Assembly (NCBI GenBank): GCA_021774995.1
Contig: JAJFIM010000058.1
Coordinates: forward strand, 1-6,605
From: Alphaproteobacteria bacterium
Lineage (GTDB): Bacteria > Pseudomonadota > Alphaproteobacteria > SMXP01
Length of the DNA: 6,605 nucleotides
Reading direction: 5' to 3'
A model generated the notes under the pieces. That model was not told where the DNA came from. It saw only the letters and a list, made by a program, of their open reading frames with translations, and made no database searches. The position numbers and the translations under genes were made by a program. How positions within the stretch are numbered: position 1 is the first letter of the stretch; each line of letters opens with the position of its first letter. Below are positions 1 to 5,755 of the stretch, in pieces.

Positions 1-51
1 TCTTTATCCTCCCTGCACTCGGACCGCTTTCACGCCTTGATGGGAATGAAT

Positions 52-78
52 TTGGTCAAGAGCAATATTAGCTAAATT
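52..78 (+). promoter_or_regulatory. Possible promoter upstream of the 147-aa exported protein gene
   Basis: TTGGTCA at 52-58, a 12-base spacer, and GCTAAATT at 71-78 fit the Caulobacter-type housekeeping consensus TTGACGS-N10-14-GCTANAWC, especially in the -10 half. It would give a leader of roughly 125 bases before the gene at 210. Apart from a second promoter candidate at 179-203, I see nothing else convincing in 1-209: no open reading frame and only weak inverted repeats. Inferred from motif match only. Confidence 0.35.
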
Positions 79-178
79 TACCTGACAAGGCAGCACACAT
101 TGTCGTGAGACCAGCCGTGGCGGGGTCACATTTTCGTGGGAATGTGGTCCGCAGGTTAAAGCTCGATTTTATAAACCC

Positions 179-203
179 TTGTGAAAGGCTCAGGCGGTAG
201 ACT
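179..203 (+). promoter_or_regulatory. Possible promoter giving a leaderless transcript
   Basis: TTGTGAA at 179-185 is followed after 10 bases by GGTAGACT at 196-203. Transcription would start close to 210, which is the A of the ATG. The 15 bases before that ATG contain no Shine-Dalgarno sequence, in keeping with a leaderless mRNA. The same GTAGACT core recurs before the gene at 5273. The match to consensus is partial. Confidence 0.3.
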
Positions 204-209
204 GACAAC

Positions 210-653
210 ATGTCGCGCATTCATCAGTTCAAGTATTTTGTTAAGGGTGTATTACTCGGTTTAATCAGTGTGTTAGCTTTATCTTCTCAGAGTTATTCTG
301 AGGGATTTACAGACCGCGCGTTGCAGCCGTCGATCTTGCCTCTCACTGTAGAAGAGTGCCAAATCCTGATCCATCACCGCCCCTCTGACGATGTCGCCTT
401 TCAGCCCGGCGTTTCCGTGGACGGCGACCCTGTGGCTCCGGCGGATCTGCCTGGATCACCTGAGATTGACTTACCAGATGTGGTTTCCTTTGATTTATTG
501 CTGCGGCCGCGGGGACCGGGAGGCTTATTGCTGGAAGGGAGTGTCGGCGCGCTGTCGGTGGATGTAACCGGGGGCGCTGTGATATTGAATGGCCAGCGGC
601 TTGATGATCAAAGCGCCGTGATCCACTGCGCTGATACGCCTCAAATTCCCTGA
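210..653 (+). CDS. Small exported protein of unknown function, upstream of proS
   Basis: The 147-residue product starts with a basic stretch (R3, K8, K12) and a hydrophobic core at about 13-25, a Sec-type signal peptide probably cut near residue 30, so the mature part should be periplasmic. The mature part has two cysteines, C50 and C140, near its two ends, which could form one disulfide. A central stretch at about 56-82 (HRPSDDVAFQPGVSVDGDPV, then APADLPG) reads like the signature of a small uncharacterised alphaproteobacterial family; I recognise the pattern but know no function. The C-terminal half looks beta-rich. There is no ribosome binding site before the ATG, so either translation is leaderless or the start is weak. 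The 5' end of the gene is AT-richer than the rest. It lies 67 bases before proS on the same strand and could be co-transcribed with it. Confidence 0.75.
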   Translation: MSRIHQFKYFVKGVLLGLISVLALSSQSYSEGFTDRALQPSILPLTVEECQILIHHRPSDDVAFQPGVSVDGDPVAPADLPGSPEIDLPDVVSFDLLLRPRGPGGLLLEGSVGALSVDVTGGAVILNGQRLDDQSAVIHCADTPQIP

Positions 654-670
654 TCATTGCCAAGGGACGC

Positions 671-692
671 GGCTTCTCCTAAAAGGAAAGCC
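671..692 (+). other. Hairpin between the exported-protein gene and proS
   Basis: GGCTT-c-TCCT pairs with AGGA-AAGCC around an AAA loop, giving nine base pairs with one bulged C. No T-run follows, so it is a poor intrinsic terminator. It may be a weak terminator or part of the proS leader. AAAAGG inside the hairpin lies too far from the proS start (about 30 bases) to serve as its ribosome binding site. Confidence 0.35.
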
Positions 693-720
693 CCTTAAGC
701 CCTGATGCGATTGAATGCGA

Positions 721-2055
721 ATGAAGCTTTCCCGATTTTTTCTTCCCACGCTGAAAGAAACTCCCGCCGAGGCCCAGATTGTTTCGCACCGCTTGATGTT
801 GCGGGCGGGGATGGTGCGTCAATCCGCAGCGGGGATTTATTCCTGGTTGCCGTTGGGTTTGCGTGTTTTAAAAAGGATCGAGGCGATTGTGCGCGAGGAG
901 CAAGTCCGCGCCGGGGCTATTGAGCTTTTGATGCCGACCATTCAGTCCGCTGATTTGTGGCGCGAGAGCAAGCGCTATGACGATTATGGCGCTGAAATGC
1001 TGCGCATTAAAGACCGTCATAAACGCGATCTGCTTTTCGGTCCCACCAATGAGGAGCTGATTACGGATATATTCCGCGGTACAGTGCGCTCTTACAAGGA
1101 TTTGCCGCTGAACCTTTATCATATTCAATGGAAGTTTCGCGATGAAATCCGGCCGCGTTTTGGCGTCATGCGCGGGCGCGAGTTTCTTATGAAAGACGCT
1201 TATTCTTTTGATTTGGACAAAGAAGCGGCGCGCCGGTCGTATAACAGGATGTTCGTGGCTTACTTAAAGACTTTTGACCGGCTGGGGCTGAAAGCGATTC
1301 CCATGGCGGCCGATGCCGGGCCCATTGGCGGCGACATGAGCCATGAGTTCGTCATTCTGGCCGAAACGGGCGAAAGCGAAGTTTTTTGCCACGAGGATCT
1401 CACCCGGATTCCCGCGCCCGGCGATGATGTGGATTACGACGGCGATCTGACCCCTATCATTGAGGCGCGCACGAAGCTCTATGCCGCCACCGATGAGAAG
1501 CATGACGCCCAAGAATTTGAGCGCGCCGTGCCTGAAGGGCGCCGGCTTTCCGCGCGCGGGATCGAGGTCGGTCATATATTTTATTTTGGGACCAAATATT
1601 CTGAAGCCATGGGAGCCACTGTCACCGACGCCGGGGGCAAGCAAGTCCCTGTGGAAATGGGATCTTATGGCATTGGCGTCTCCCGCCTGGTGGGGGGGAT
1701 CATCGAAGCGTCCCATGACGAACACGGAATTATATGGCCGTCCGCCGTGGCGCCGTTTGACGTTGGCCTCATCAATCTTAAATCCGGCGACGCTTTGTGC
1801 GACGCTGCGTGCGCGGACATTTACGCGCAACTGACCAAAGCGGGTCTGGAGGCGCTCTACGACGACACGGCCGAGCGGGCGGGGGCGAAATTCTCTACAA
1901 TGGATCTCATTGGCTTGCCCTGGCAGGTGATTGTGGGCCCGCGCGGGGTGAAGAGCGGCCAAGTGGAAGTGAAAAACCGCGCCACGGGGGAGCGTGCGGA
2001 AATGACGCCGCAAGAGGCCATTGCCAAACTCGCCGCTGGAGCGCCCGCGTCATGA
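721..2055 (+). CDS. proS: Prolyl-tRNA synthetase, short alphaproteobacterial type
   Basis: This cytoplasmic class II aminoacyl-tRNA synthetase joins proline to tRNA-Pro using ATP. The 444-residue product opens with the typical KLSRFFLPTLKE and AEAQIVSHRLMLRAGM blocks. The TNEE substrate loop is at 109-112, motif 2 (FRDEIRPRFGVMRGREF) at about 139-155, and motif 3 (GSYGIGVSRLVGG) at about 314-326. The C-terminal anticodon-binding domain covers about 345-440. It lacks the roughly 180-residue editing insertion found between motifs 2 and 3 in the 570-residue E. coli-type enzyme, so mischarged Ala-tRNA-Pro would need a free-standing editing protein. The start at 721 matches the family N-terminus; an ATG at 715 would add only Met-Arg. 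No clear Shine-Dalgarno precedes either. The stop overlaps the lolC start (ATGA), implying translational coupling. Confidence 0.97.
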   Translation: MKLSRFFLPTLKETPAEAQIVSHRLMLRAGMVRQSAAGIYSWLPLGLRVLKRIEAIVREEQVRAGAIELLMPTIQSADLWRESKRYDDYGAEMLRIKDRHKRDLLFGPTNEELITDIFRGTVRSYKDLPLNLYHIQWKFRDEIRPRFGVMRGREFLMKDAYSFDLDKEAARRSYNRMFVAYLKTFDRLGLKAIPMAADAGPIGGDMSHEFVILAETGESEVFCHEDLTRIPAPGDDVDYDGDLTPIIEARTKLYAATDEKHDAQEFERAVPEGRRLSARGIEVGHIFYFGTKYSEAMGATVTDAGGKQVPVEMGSYGIGVSRLVGGIIEASHDEHGIIWPSAVAPFDVGLINLKSGDALCDAACADIYAQLTKAGLEALYDDTAERAGAKFSTMDLIGLPWQVIVGPRGVKSGQVEVKNRATGERAEMTPQEAIAKLAAGAPAS

Positions 2056-3302
2056 TGCCTTTCGCCCGGTTTGAATGGATGCTGGCCTTGCGCTATTTGC
2101 GGGCGCGGCGGCGCGAGAGTTTCATCTCGGTCATTTCAGGGTTTTCGCTGGTGGGGATTGCTTTGGGCGTGGCGACGCTGATCATCGTCATGGCGGTGAT
2201 GAACGGGTTTCGCATCGAGCTGATGGACCGGATTTTAGGCGTCAATGGCCACATCATGGTGGAGAGCTGGAGTGGGACGCTGGAGGATTTTGACGCCACG
2301 GCTGAAAAACTGCGCCAGATTGACGGGATCGTCCGGGTCGCCCCTTTGGTTCAGGGGCAGGCTATGGCGTCCGCCAATGACGTGAATACCGGCGCTCTGG
2401 TGCGCGGCTTGCGCAAAGAGGATCTGCAAAATCTGACCATGGTGTCGGACAATGTGATCGCCGGGTCGCTGGATAATTTCGACAAGGTGACCGGCGTGGC
2501 AATCGGCAGGCTTCTTGCGCAGCAATTGGGCCTGCGCGTTGGCGATCTCATGACGCTGATTTCCCCGCGCGGCGCCGTCACGCCTTTTGGCACAACGCCG
2601 CGCATCAAAGCCTATCCGGTGGCGGCTATCTTCGAGATCGGCATGTCGGAATATGACAAAACTTTGACGTTTATGCCGCTCAAGGAAGCGCAGCTTTATT
2701 TCAATGCGGGGAGCGGCGTCACGGCGCTCGAGATCATGGTGGAGGACCCGGATGGAGTTGCGGGATTGCGCGCCATCATGCAGGCGCAGGCGGATGAACC
2801 TCTGCGCATTCTCGACTGGCAGCAGACAAATTCAACATTTTTCGGCGCCCTTCAGGTTGAGCGCAACGTCATGTTTCTCATTCTGACGCTGATTATATTG
2901 GTGGCGGCGCTGAACATTATTTCGGGTCTTATCATGCTGGTGAAAGACAAAGGCCATGACATCGCAATTTTGCGCTCCATGGGGGCCACCCAAGGGGCGA
3001 TCATGCGCGTGTTTTTTATAACCGGGTCGGCGATTGGCGTGGTGGGCACTCTTATTGGCTTTGCGATAGGCGTTTTATTCTGCACCAATATTGAGGGTAT
3101 CCGGCAGGGTGTTTCCAACATTCTTGGCACGGAATTATTTTCGCCTGAAGTATATTTCCTGACCCAAATGCCGGCGGAGATGAATTCCAGCGAGGTCGCC
3201 ACCGTGGTGATCATGGCGCTGGCGCTGTCATTGCTGGCGACGCTTTACCCGTCCTGGCGGGCGGCGCGTCTCGATCCCGTTGACGCTTTGAGGTATGAGT
3301 GA
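2052..3302 (+). CDS. lolC: Lipoprotein-releasing ABC transporter permease (LolC/LolE family)
   Basis: This is the inner-membrane permease of the Lol exporter, which extracts outer-membrane lipoproteins from the inner membrane and hands them to the periplasmic chaperone LolA. The 416-residue product has the MacB/LolC/FtsX-like layout: an N-terminal block (FEWMLALRYLRARR) and helix at about 27-50, a large periplasmic domain at about 55-270, and three more helices at about 273-297, 322-344 and 383-402. It ends in the family hallmark SWRAARLDPVDALRYE. A Pro/Gly-rich segment at 171-184 lies where the LolA-binding hook occurs in LolC. Only one permease gene is present, so the complex may be a homodimer (the arrangement called LolF in some bacteria) rather than a LolC-LolE heterodimer; a second copy elsewhere cannot be excluded. 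The start ATG overlaps the proS stop; the ATG at 2055 is an alternative. Confidence 0.94.
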   Translation: MMPFARFEWMLALRYLRARRRESFISVISGFSLVGIALGVATLIIVMAVMNGFRIELMDRILGVNGHIMVESWSGTLEDFDATAEKLRQIDGIVRVAPLVQGQAMASANDVNTGALVRGLRKEDLQNLTMVSDNVIAGSLDNFDKVTGVAIGRLLAQQLGLRVGDLMTLISPRGAVTPFGTTPRIKAYPVAAIFEIGMSEYDKTLTFMPLKEAQLYFNAGSGVTALEIMVEDPDGVAGLRAIMQAQADEPLRILDWQQTNSTFFGALQVERNVMFLILTLIILVAALNIISGLIMLVKDKGHDIAILRSMGATQGAIMRVFFITGSAIGVVGTLIGFAIGVLFCTNIEGIRQGVSNILGTELFSPEVYFLTQMPAEMNSSEVATVVIMALALSLLATLYPSWRAARLDPVDALRYE

Positions 3303-3305
3303 GTC

Positions 3306-4013
3306 ATGGCGGGGGGGCGAAAAGATCTGGTGTTGGAATTGCGGCAAATCGTGCGCGGCTTTGGCCTCGGCGAAACCCGTATCGATGTGCTGAAAAAGAT
3401 AAATTTTCAATTGGCGCGGGGCGAAGTGGTGGCGCTGCTGGGGCCTTCGGGATCGGGTAAATCGACTTTGCTGCATATTGCGGGTCTGTTGGAAAAACCC
3501 GAAAGCGGCGATGTGGTGATCCACGGCAAAGCCTGCACCACGATGAGCGATTCTCAGCGTACGGCCATGCGCCGCAAGGAGCTGGGTTTCGTCTATCAAT
3601 TTCATCATCTGCTGCCTGAGTTTACGGCCATGGAGAATGTCGCTTTGCCGCAGATGATTGCCGGGAAAAGCCGCCGCAAGGCTGAAGAAAAGGCCGCGCA
3701 ATTGTTGGGGGAATTGGGATTGAGCGCGCGCGTGGCGCATCAGCCCATGCAGCTTTCAGGCGGTGAACAACAGCGCGTGGCCATCGCGCGGGCTCTGGCC
3801 AACGGACCGGCCGTGCTTCTGGCTGACGAGCCCACCGGCAATCTTGATCCCCGCACGGCCGGGGCGGTGTTTGAAAATTTGATGGCTCTGGTGCGGGGGA
3901 CAGGCCTGGCGGCGCTGATCGCCACCCATAATTTCGATCTGGCGCGCACCATGGACCGGGTGGTCCGGCTCGAAGACGGTCATTTGAGCGAAAGCGCCCC
4001 GGGCGCGCTGTAA
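3306..4013 (+). CDS. lolD: Lipoprotein-releasing system ATP-binding protein LolD
   Basis: This cytoplasmic ATPase drives lipoprotein release through the permease encoded just upstream, three bases away. The 235-residue product has every ABC motif intact: Walker A GPSGSGKST at 46-54, Q-loop Q98 in FVYQFHHLLPEF, signature LSGGE at 150-154, Walker B LLADE at 171-175 with catalytic E175, the D-loop after it, and switch histidine H208 in ATHN. The QFHHLLPEFTAMENV stretch is characteristic of LolD/MacB-type ATPases. Length is normal for the family. GAGG about 13 bases before the ATG is a weak, rather distant ribosome binding site, so translation probably depends on coupling to lolC. In many alphaproteobacteria dnaE follows lolD; here it does not. 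Confidence 0.96.
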   Translation: MAGGRKDLVLELRQIVRGFGLGETRIDVLKKINFQLARGEVVALLGPSGSGKSTLLHIAGLLEKPESGDVVIHGKACTTMSDSQRTAMRRKELGFVYQFHHLLPEFTAMENVALPQMIAGKSRRKAEEKAAQLLGELGLSARVAHQPMQLSGGEQQRVAIARALANGPAVLLADEPTGNLDPRTAGAVFENLMALVRGTGLAALIATHNFDLARTMDRVVRLEDGHLSESAPGAL

Positions 4014-4035
4014 ATTATTTCGTTCACGGGCGTAA

Positions 4036-4070
4036 CCGCGCTCTGCGCGGGCGCGGCGCTTGAAGCGCCG
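4036..4070. terminator. Tandem GC-rich hairpins between convergent genes
   Basis: Two perfect 6-bp stems lie side by side: CCGCGC-TCT-GCGCGG at 4036-4050 and CGGCGC-TTGAA-GCGCCG at 4054-4070. They sit in the 102-base gap between lolD and the convergent DUF1761-like gene, where a bidirectional terminator is expected. No T-run follows on either strand, so termination may be Rho-assisted or the hairpins may act as 3' end stabilisers. Confidence 0.45.
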
Positions 4071-4115
4071 GACCGGGCGTGCGGGCTGACAGTTTCCCTG
4101 CAAACATGAAACAGT

Positions 4116-4529
4116 CTAACCCCAGCTTCCGATGACGGCGCCCATGAGGGCGTAGACCACGGCCATATTGCCCAGGTCAATGAGATAGAGCGCAACGCCG
4201 GTGCGCCGGGTCAACAGTTCAAAGGTGCGGATCGGCCAGGCGCCTCCCAGCCACAGCAGTAAGCCGATGGCGGCGCCCGTACTCCATGTGACCGCGCCGC
4301 CCGCCATGCCATACCATTTGATCACGACGCCAATGAGAAAGGCCGCCGCCAGCGCCAGAAAGAGACCCGTGAGCTGTTCAACCCCCAAACGGACCTCGGC
4401 GCCTTCCTTCCCGTGCGCCGCCGCCCAAGCCCTGCCGAAAGCGAAAGGCGCATACCAGAGCGCGCCGACCGCCGCCCAGATCAGGACCCCAGCGCCCAAA
4501 GTCCAGTAATTCAAGTCATCCAGCAGCAT
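4116..4529 (-). CDS. DUF1761-like four-helix membrane protein
   Basis: The 137-residue product has four predicted membrane helices at about 7-28, 51-71, 76-98 and 112-135. The first helix ends in ALWYAPFAFGRAW and the last segment carries LYLIDLGNMAVVYALMGAVIGSW, both typical of the DUF1761 family of small inner-membrane proteins of unknown function. The start at 4529 is chosen because GAGGAA lies just upstream at a proper distance, whereas in-frame ATGs further upstream (4541 and 4628) have no ribosome binding site and would add a non-hydrophobic tail. It is convergent with lolD and divergent from the SOS-boxed microprotein gene, with which it shares a 110-base intergenic region, so LexA might also affect it. 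The family assignment is from sequence pattern, not a search. Confidence 0.8.
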   Translation of the reverse strand: MLLDDLNYWTLGAGVLIWAAVGALWYAPFAFGRAWAAAHGKEGAEVRLGVEQLTGLFLALAAAFLIGVVIKWYGMAGGAVTWSTGAAIGLLLWLGGAWPIRTFELLTRRTGVALYLIDLGNMAVVYALMGAVIGSWG

Positions 4530-4583
4530 GGGGTTCCTCATCCTTGAAGTTTTGTTGTTTCCCCCTACCTGCTGACATGGGAC

Positions 4584-4610
4584 TTGACAAGAAGGGAACA
4601 AAAGTAGAAC
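4584..4610 (+). promoter_or_regulatory. Promoter of the SOS-boxed microprotein gene
   Basis: TTGACAA at 4584-4590, a 12-base spacer, and AGTAGAAC at 4603-4610 fit TTGACGS-N10-14-GCTANAWC well (T, A, A, W and C of the -10 all match). Transcription would begin near 4617, leaving a leader of about 23 bases. The -10 element lies inside the first LexA-type box, so a bound repressor would block RNA polymerase. Confidence 0.6.
4596..4610 (+). promoter_or_regulatory. LexA (SOS) box 1, GAAC-N7-GAAC
   Basis: GAAC-AAAAGTA-GAAC is a perfect match to the direct-repeat LexA operator of alphaproteobacteria (GTTC-N7-GTTC on the other strand). It covers the -10 element and part of the spacer of the promoter at 4584-4610, the classical position for repression. 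Confidence 0.85.
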
Positions 4611-4622
4611 TTGGCGTAAATA

Positions 4623-4637
4623 GAACAAGAGGAGAAC
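4623..4637 (+). promoter_or_regulatory. LexA (SOS) box 2, GAAC-N7-GAAC
   Basis: GAAC-AAGAGGA-GAAC is a second perfect alphaproteobacterial LexA site, 27 bases (about 2.6 helical turns) downstream of the first. It contains the Shine-Dalgarno sequence AGAGGAG (4628-4634) and ends two bases before the ATG at 4640. As a roadblock downstream of the inferred transcription start, it would add tightness to repression by box 1. Because it also contains the ribosome binding site, selection on the two functions is combined. Confidence 0.8.
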
Positions 4638-4639
4638 AA

Positions 4640-4744
4640 ATGGCCCGTATATTAGAAGACTGCCTCGCCGCCCTTACCCTGTCCGCCTTTGTCGGCGCCC
4701 TGTTTTTTTGGTCCGCATTGGCAGAGGCCGCTCTGGCGGGATAA
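4640..4744 (+). CDS. SOS-regulated single-helix membrane microprotein, SidA-like candidate
   Basis: The 34-residue product has a short N-terminus with R3, E6, D7 and C8, then one hydrophobic segment at about 9-30 (LAALTLSAFVGALFFWSALA), so it is probably a bitopic inner-membrane peptide. The ATG at 4640 follows an excellent ribosome binding site (AGAGGAG). An upstream in-frame ATG at 4544 is rejected because the promoter and both LexA boxes would fall inside the coding region. Two perfect LexA-type boxes show that this is a damage-inducible gene. By size, topology and regulation it resembles SidA of Caulobacter, a 29-residue SOS-induced membrane peptide that stops division through FtsW/FtsN. 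I infer the same role but cannot show sequence homology. Alternatives are a toxin-like membrane peptide or another SOS membrane effector. Confidence 0.8.
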   Translation: MARILEDCLAALTLSAFVGALFFWSALAEAALAG

Positions 4745-4757
4745 GCGCCCTCACCCC

Positions 4758-4785
4758 TTGGCAAACTGCATGGCGGGACTATATT
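4758..4785 (+). promoter_or_regulatory. Promoter of the 106-aa membrane protein gene
   Basis: TTGGCAA at 4758-4764, 13 bases, then ACTATATT at 4778-4785. The -10 fits GCTANAWC at C, T, A, A and W. Transcription would start near 4792, about 49 bases before the ATG at 4841. It begins 13 bases after the stop of the microprotein gene, so this gene likely has its own expression and need not be in the SOS unit. Confidence 0.45.
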
Positions 4786-4840
4786 TAAACCATGGACCTT
4801 GCGTTTTGTATGTCCGGTCCGTCCGGAGAGGGAGGTGAAG

Positions 4841-5161
4841 ATGGCCGAATACCGATTCGTTCAATTTGAGGATATTTCTTTTGAAGAACCGTTGAAGCGG
4901 CGCTACCGGGAATTTCGGGCGCGGAAGGGCTTTGGCTGGGCGGCGCTCCGGGATCTCTTCTTGCTCATACTTGTCCTCATCGGCGTGGGCCTTATCTTGA
5001 GCGTCGTCATTTTGACACTCATCGCCATTCTTGTGGTGGCGCCGTTCTTTATTGTGGGCGCGGCCATTTTGAAGCGAATCACGCCGCAGCCGAAAATTCA
5101 ACGCCACTATCAGCCCTCTCCCCATGACACCGTTATCGATGCCGAGGTTGATCGTTCTTGA
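4841..5161 (+). CDS. Small membrane protein of unknown function
   Basis: The 106-residue product has a charged N-terminal arm (1-37: first acidic with F9, E10, D11, E15, E16, then strongly basic from K19 to K29). A continuous hydrophobic stretch follows at 39-77 (two closely spaced helices or a re-entrant hairpin, with P68 as a likely break), then a polar tail ending in DAEVDRS. With two helices both ends would be cytoplasmic, in keeping with the basic residues on either side (R37; K78, R79). The start at 4841 is chosen for the strong GGGAGG site 5 bases upstream; an in-frame ATG at 4799 has none. No family is recognised. It follows the microprotein gene by 96 bases and has its own candidate promoter. 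Confidence 0.75.
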   Translation: MAEYRFVQFEDISFEEPLKRRYREFRARKGFGWAALRDLFLLILVLIGVGLILSVVILTLIAILVVAPFFIVGAAILKRITPQPKIQRHYQPSPHDTVIDAEVDRS

Positions 5162-5215
5162 AACCGCGCAAGGGTCCCCATCACAAGACCGTGAGTCCCC
5201 CATTTTTGCGGTTTT
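5161..5215 (+). terminator. Possible weak terminator after the 106-aa gene
   Basis: AAACCGC at 5161-5167 is perfectly complementary to GCGGTTT at 5208-5214, but the loop is about 40 bases and the T-run after it is short. It overlaps the -35 element of the next candidate promoter. Reported as weak. Confidence 0.22.
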
Positions 5216-5239
5216 GAAATAAGTGGTTTTCCGTAGACT
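5214..5239 (+). promoter_or_regulatory. Possible promoter of the 122-aa periplasmic protein gene
   Basis: TTGAAAT at 5214-5220, 11 bases, then CGTAGACT at 5232-5239. The GTAGACT core is shared with the candidate before the gene at 210. Transcription would start near 5246, giving a leader of about 27 bases that contains the ribosome binding site. Confidence 0.35.
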
Positions 5240-5272
5240 GTTTTTCTCGCAACATTTTGCAGGGAGGACGAC

Positions 5273-5641
5273 ATGATACGGTTTGTTTGGGCAACCACTC
5301 TTGTTTTTAGTGGGGTACTATCCTTTAGCGTGTCGGCGAATGCCGATGCACTAGACGCAGCGATGGGTAACACCGTTTCGATTATCAGGACGGATGGCAG
5401 TGAATCGCGGCTTTATTTCAATGATAACGGAAGCGTCAGTTCCGCGAACGCCAGCGGCGACTCGGATATCGGCACATGGCGCCGGGACGGCGAGCAGGTG
5501 TGCATTGCCTGGCAAAGCGCAGGCGATTCATGTGGGCCTTTGCCGGCTGGAGAAATCAAGGTGGGCGATGATTTCATTGTCATTTCCCCGGAAGGCGCCG
5601 AGCAGCAGGCGACATTGATGGCGGATAAAGTTCCCTTTTAA
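5273..5641 (+). CDS. Small periplasmic protein with one cysteine pair, unknown function
   Basis: The 122-residue product has a clear Sec signal peptide (R3, hydrophobic 4-20) with a cleavage site after SANA (24|25), leaving about 98 mature residues. The mature part has beta-strand-like segments and a GTWRRDGEQVCIAW block at 67-80 followed by C87, so C77 and C87 are close and could form a disulfide in the periplasm. The combination of a charged turn, GTW and VCIAW recalls small exported beta-barrel or sandwich domains of alphaproteobacteria, but I cannot name a family. AGGGAGG lies 7 bases before the ATG, a strong ribosome binding site. It lies 148 bases upstream of the bufferin precursor genes on the same strand, with separate promoter signals, so a functional tie is only possible. 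Confidence 0.75.
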   Translation: MIRFVWATTLVFSGVLSFSVSANADALDAAMGNTVSIIRTDGSESRLYFNDNGSVSSANASGDSDIGTWRRDGEQVCIAWQSAGDSCGPLPAGEIKVGDDFIVISPEGAEQQATLMADKVPF

Positions 5642-5654
5642 ACTTAAAACAAAT

Positions 5655-5726
5655 GCCATGGGCGGACGCGTTGTTCACCAGATTGTGATCATGAAGGGCC
5701 TTCCCATGGCCGCGTGAGTGACTCAC
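5655..5726. promoter_or_regulatory. Inverted repeats upstream of the bufferin genes, possible operators
   Basis: The gap before the first bufA gene holds several dyads: GCCATGGG at 5655-5662 mirrored by CCCATGGC at 5703-5710; GAAGG-G-CCTTC at 5693-5703; and the 13-base palindrome GTGAG-TGA-CTCAC at 5714-5726. The last lies about 40 bases upstream of the -10-like element at 5767-5774, a good place for an activator site. The outer 8-bp pair could also form a long-looped hairpin ending the upstream transcript, though no T-run follows. Confidence 0.35.
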
Positions 5727-5755
5727 TGTTGCTCACTTGGCAGAGTAAAGTGAAA

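Noticed and set aside
41..144. Direct repeat TGGGAATG at 41-48 and 137-144, and CGGACC/GGTCCG dyad
   Set aside because: Too short and too far apart to set apart from chance.
705..923. 72-codon frame overlapping the proS start
   Set aside because: It is out of frame with proS, has no ribosome binding site and no recognisable product; the ATGs arise from a short ATGCGA repeat.
1264..2013. Long minus-strand frame (249 codons) inside proS
   Set aside because: It is a shadow of the GC-rich proS codons, with His/Arg-rich composition and no protein family character.
1797..2051. In-frame upstream extension of lolC to give 501 residues
   Set aside because: The extra 85 residues overlap proS and do not resemble LolC; the family N-terminus begins at the ATGATG at 2052.
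3228..3740. Minus-strand frame of 170 codons across lolC and lolD
   Set aside because: It lies opposite two certain genes and has the low-complexity composition of an antisense shadow.
3980..4195. Minus-strand frame across the lolD 3' end and the convergent gap
   Set aside because: It overlaps lolD and the tandem hairpins, has no ribosome binding site and no recognisable protein features.
4544..4639. Upstream in-frame extension of the microprotein, giving 66 residues
   Set aside because: It has no ribosome binding site, and it would place the promoter and both LexA boxes inside the coding region.
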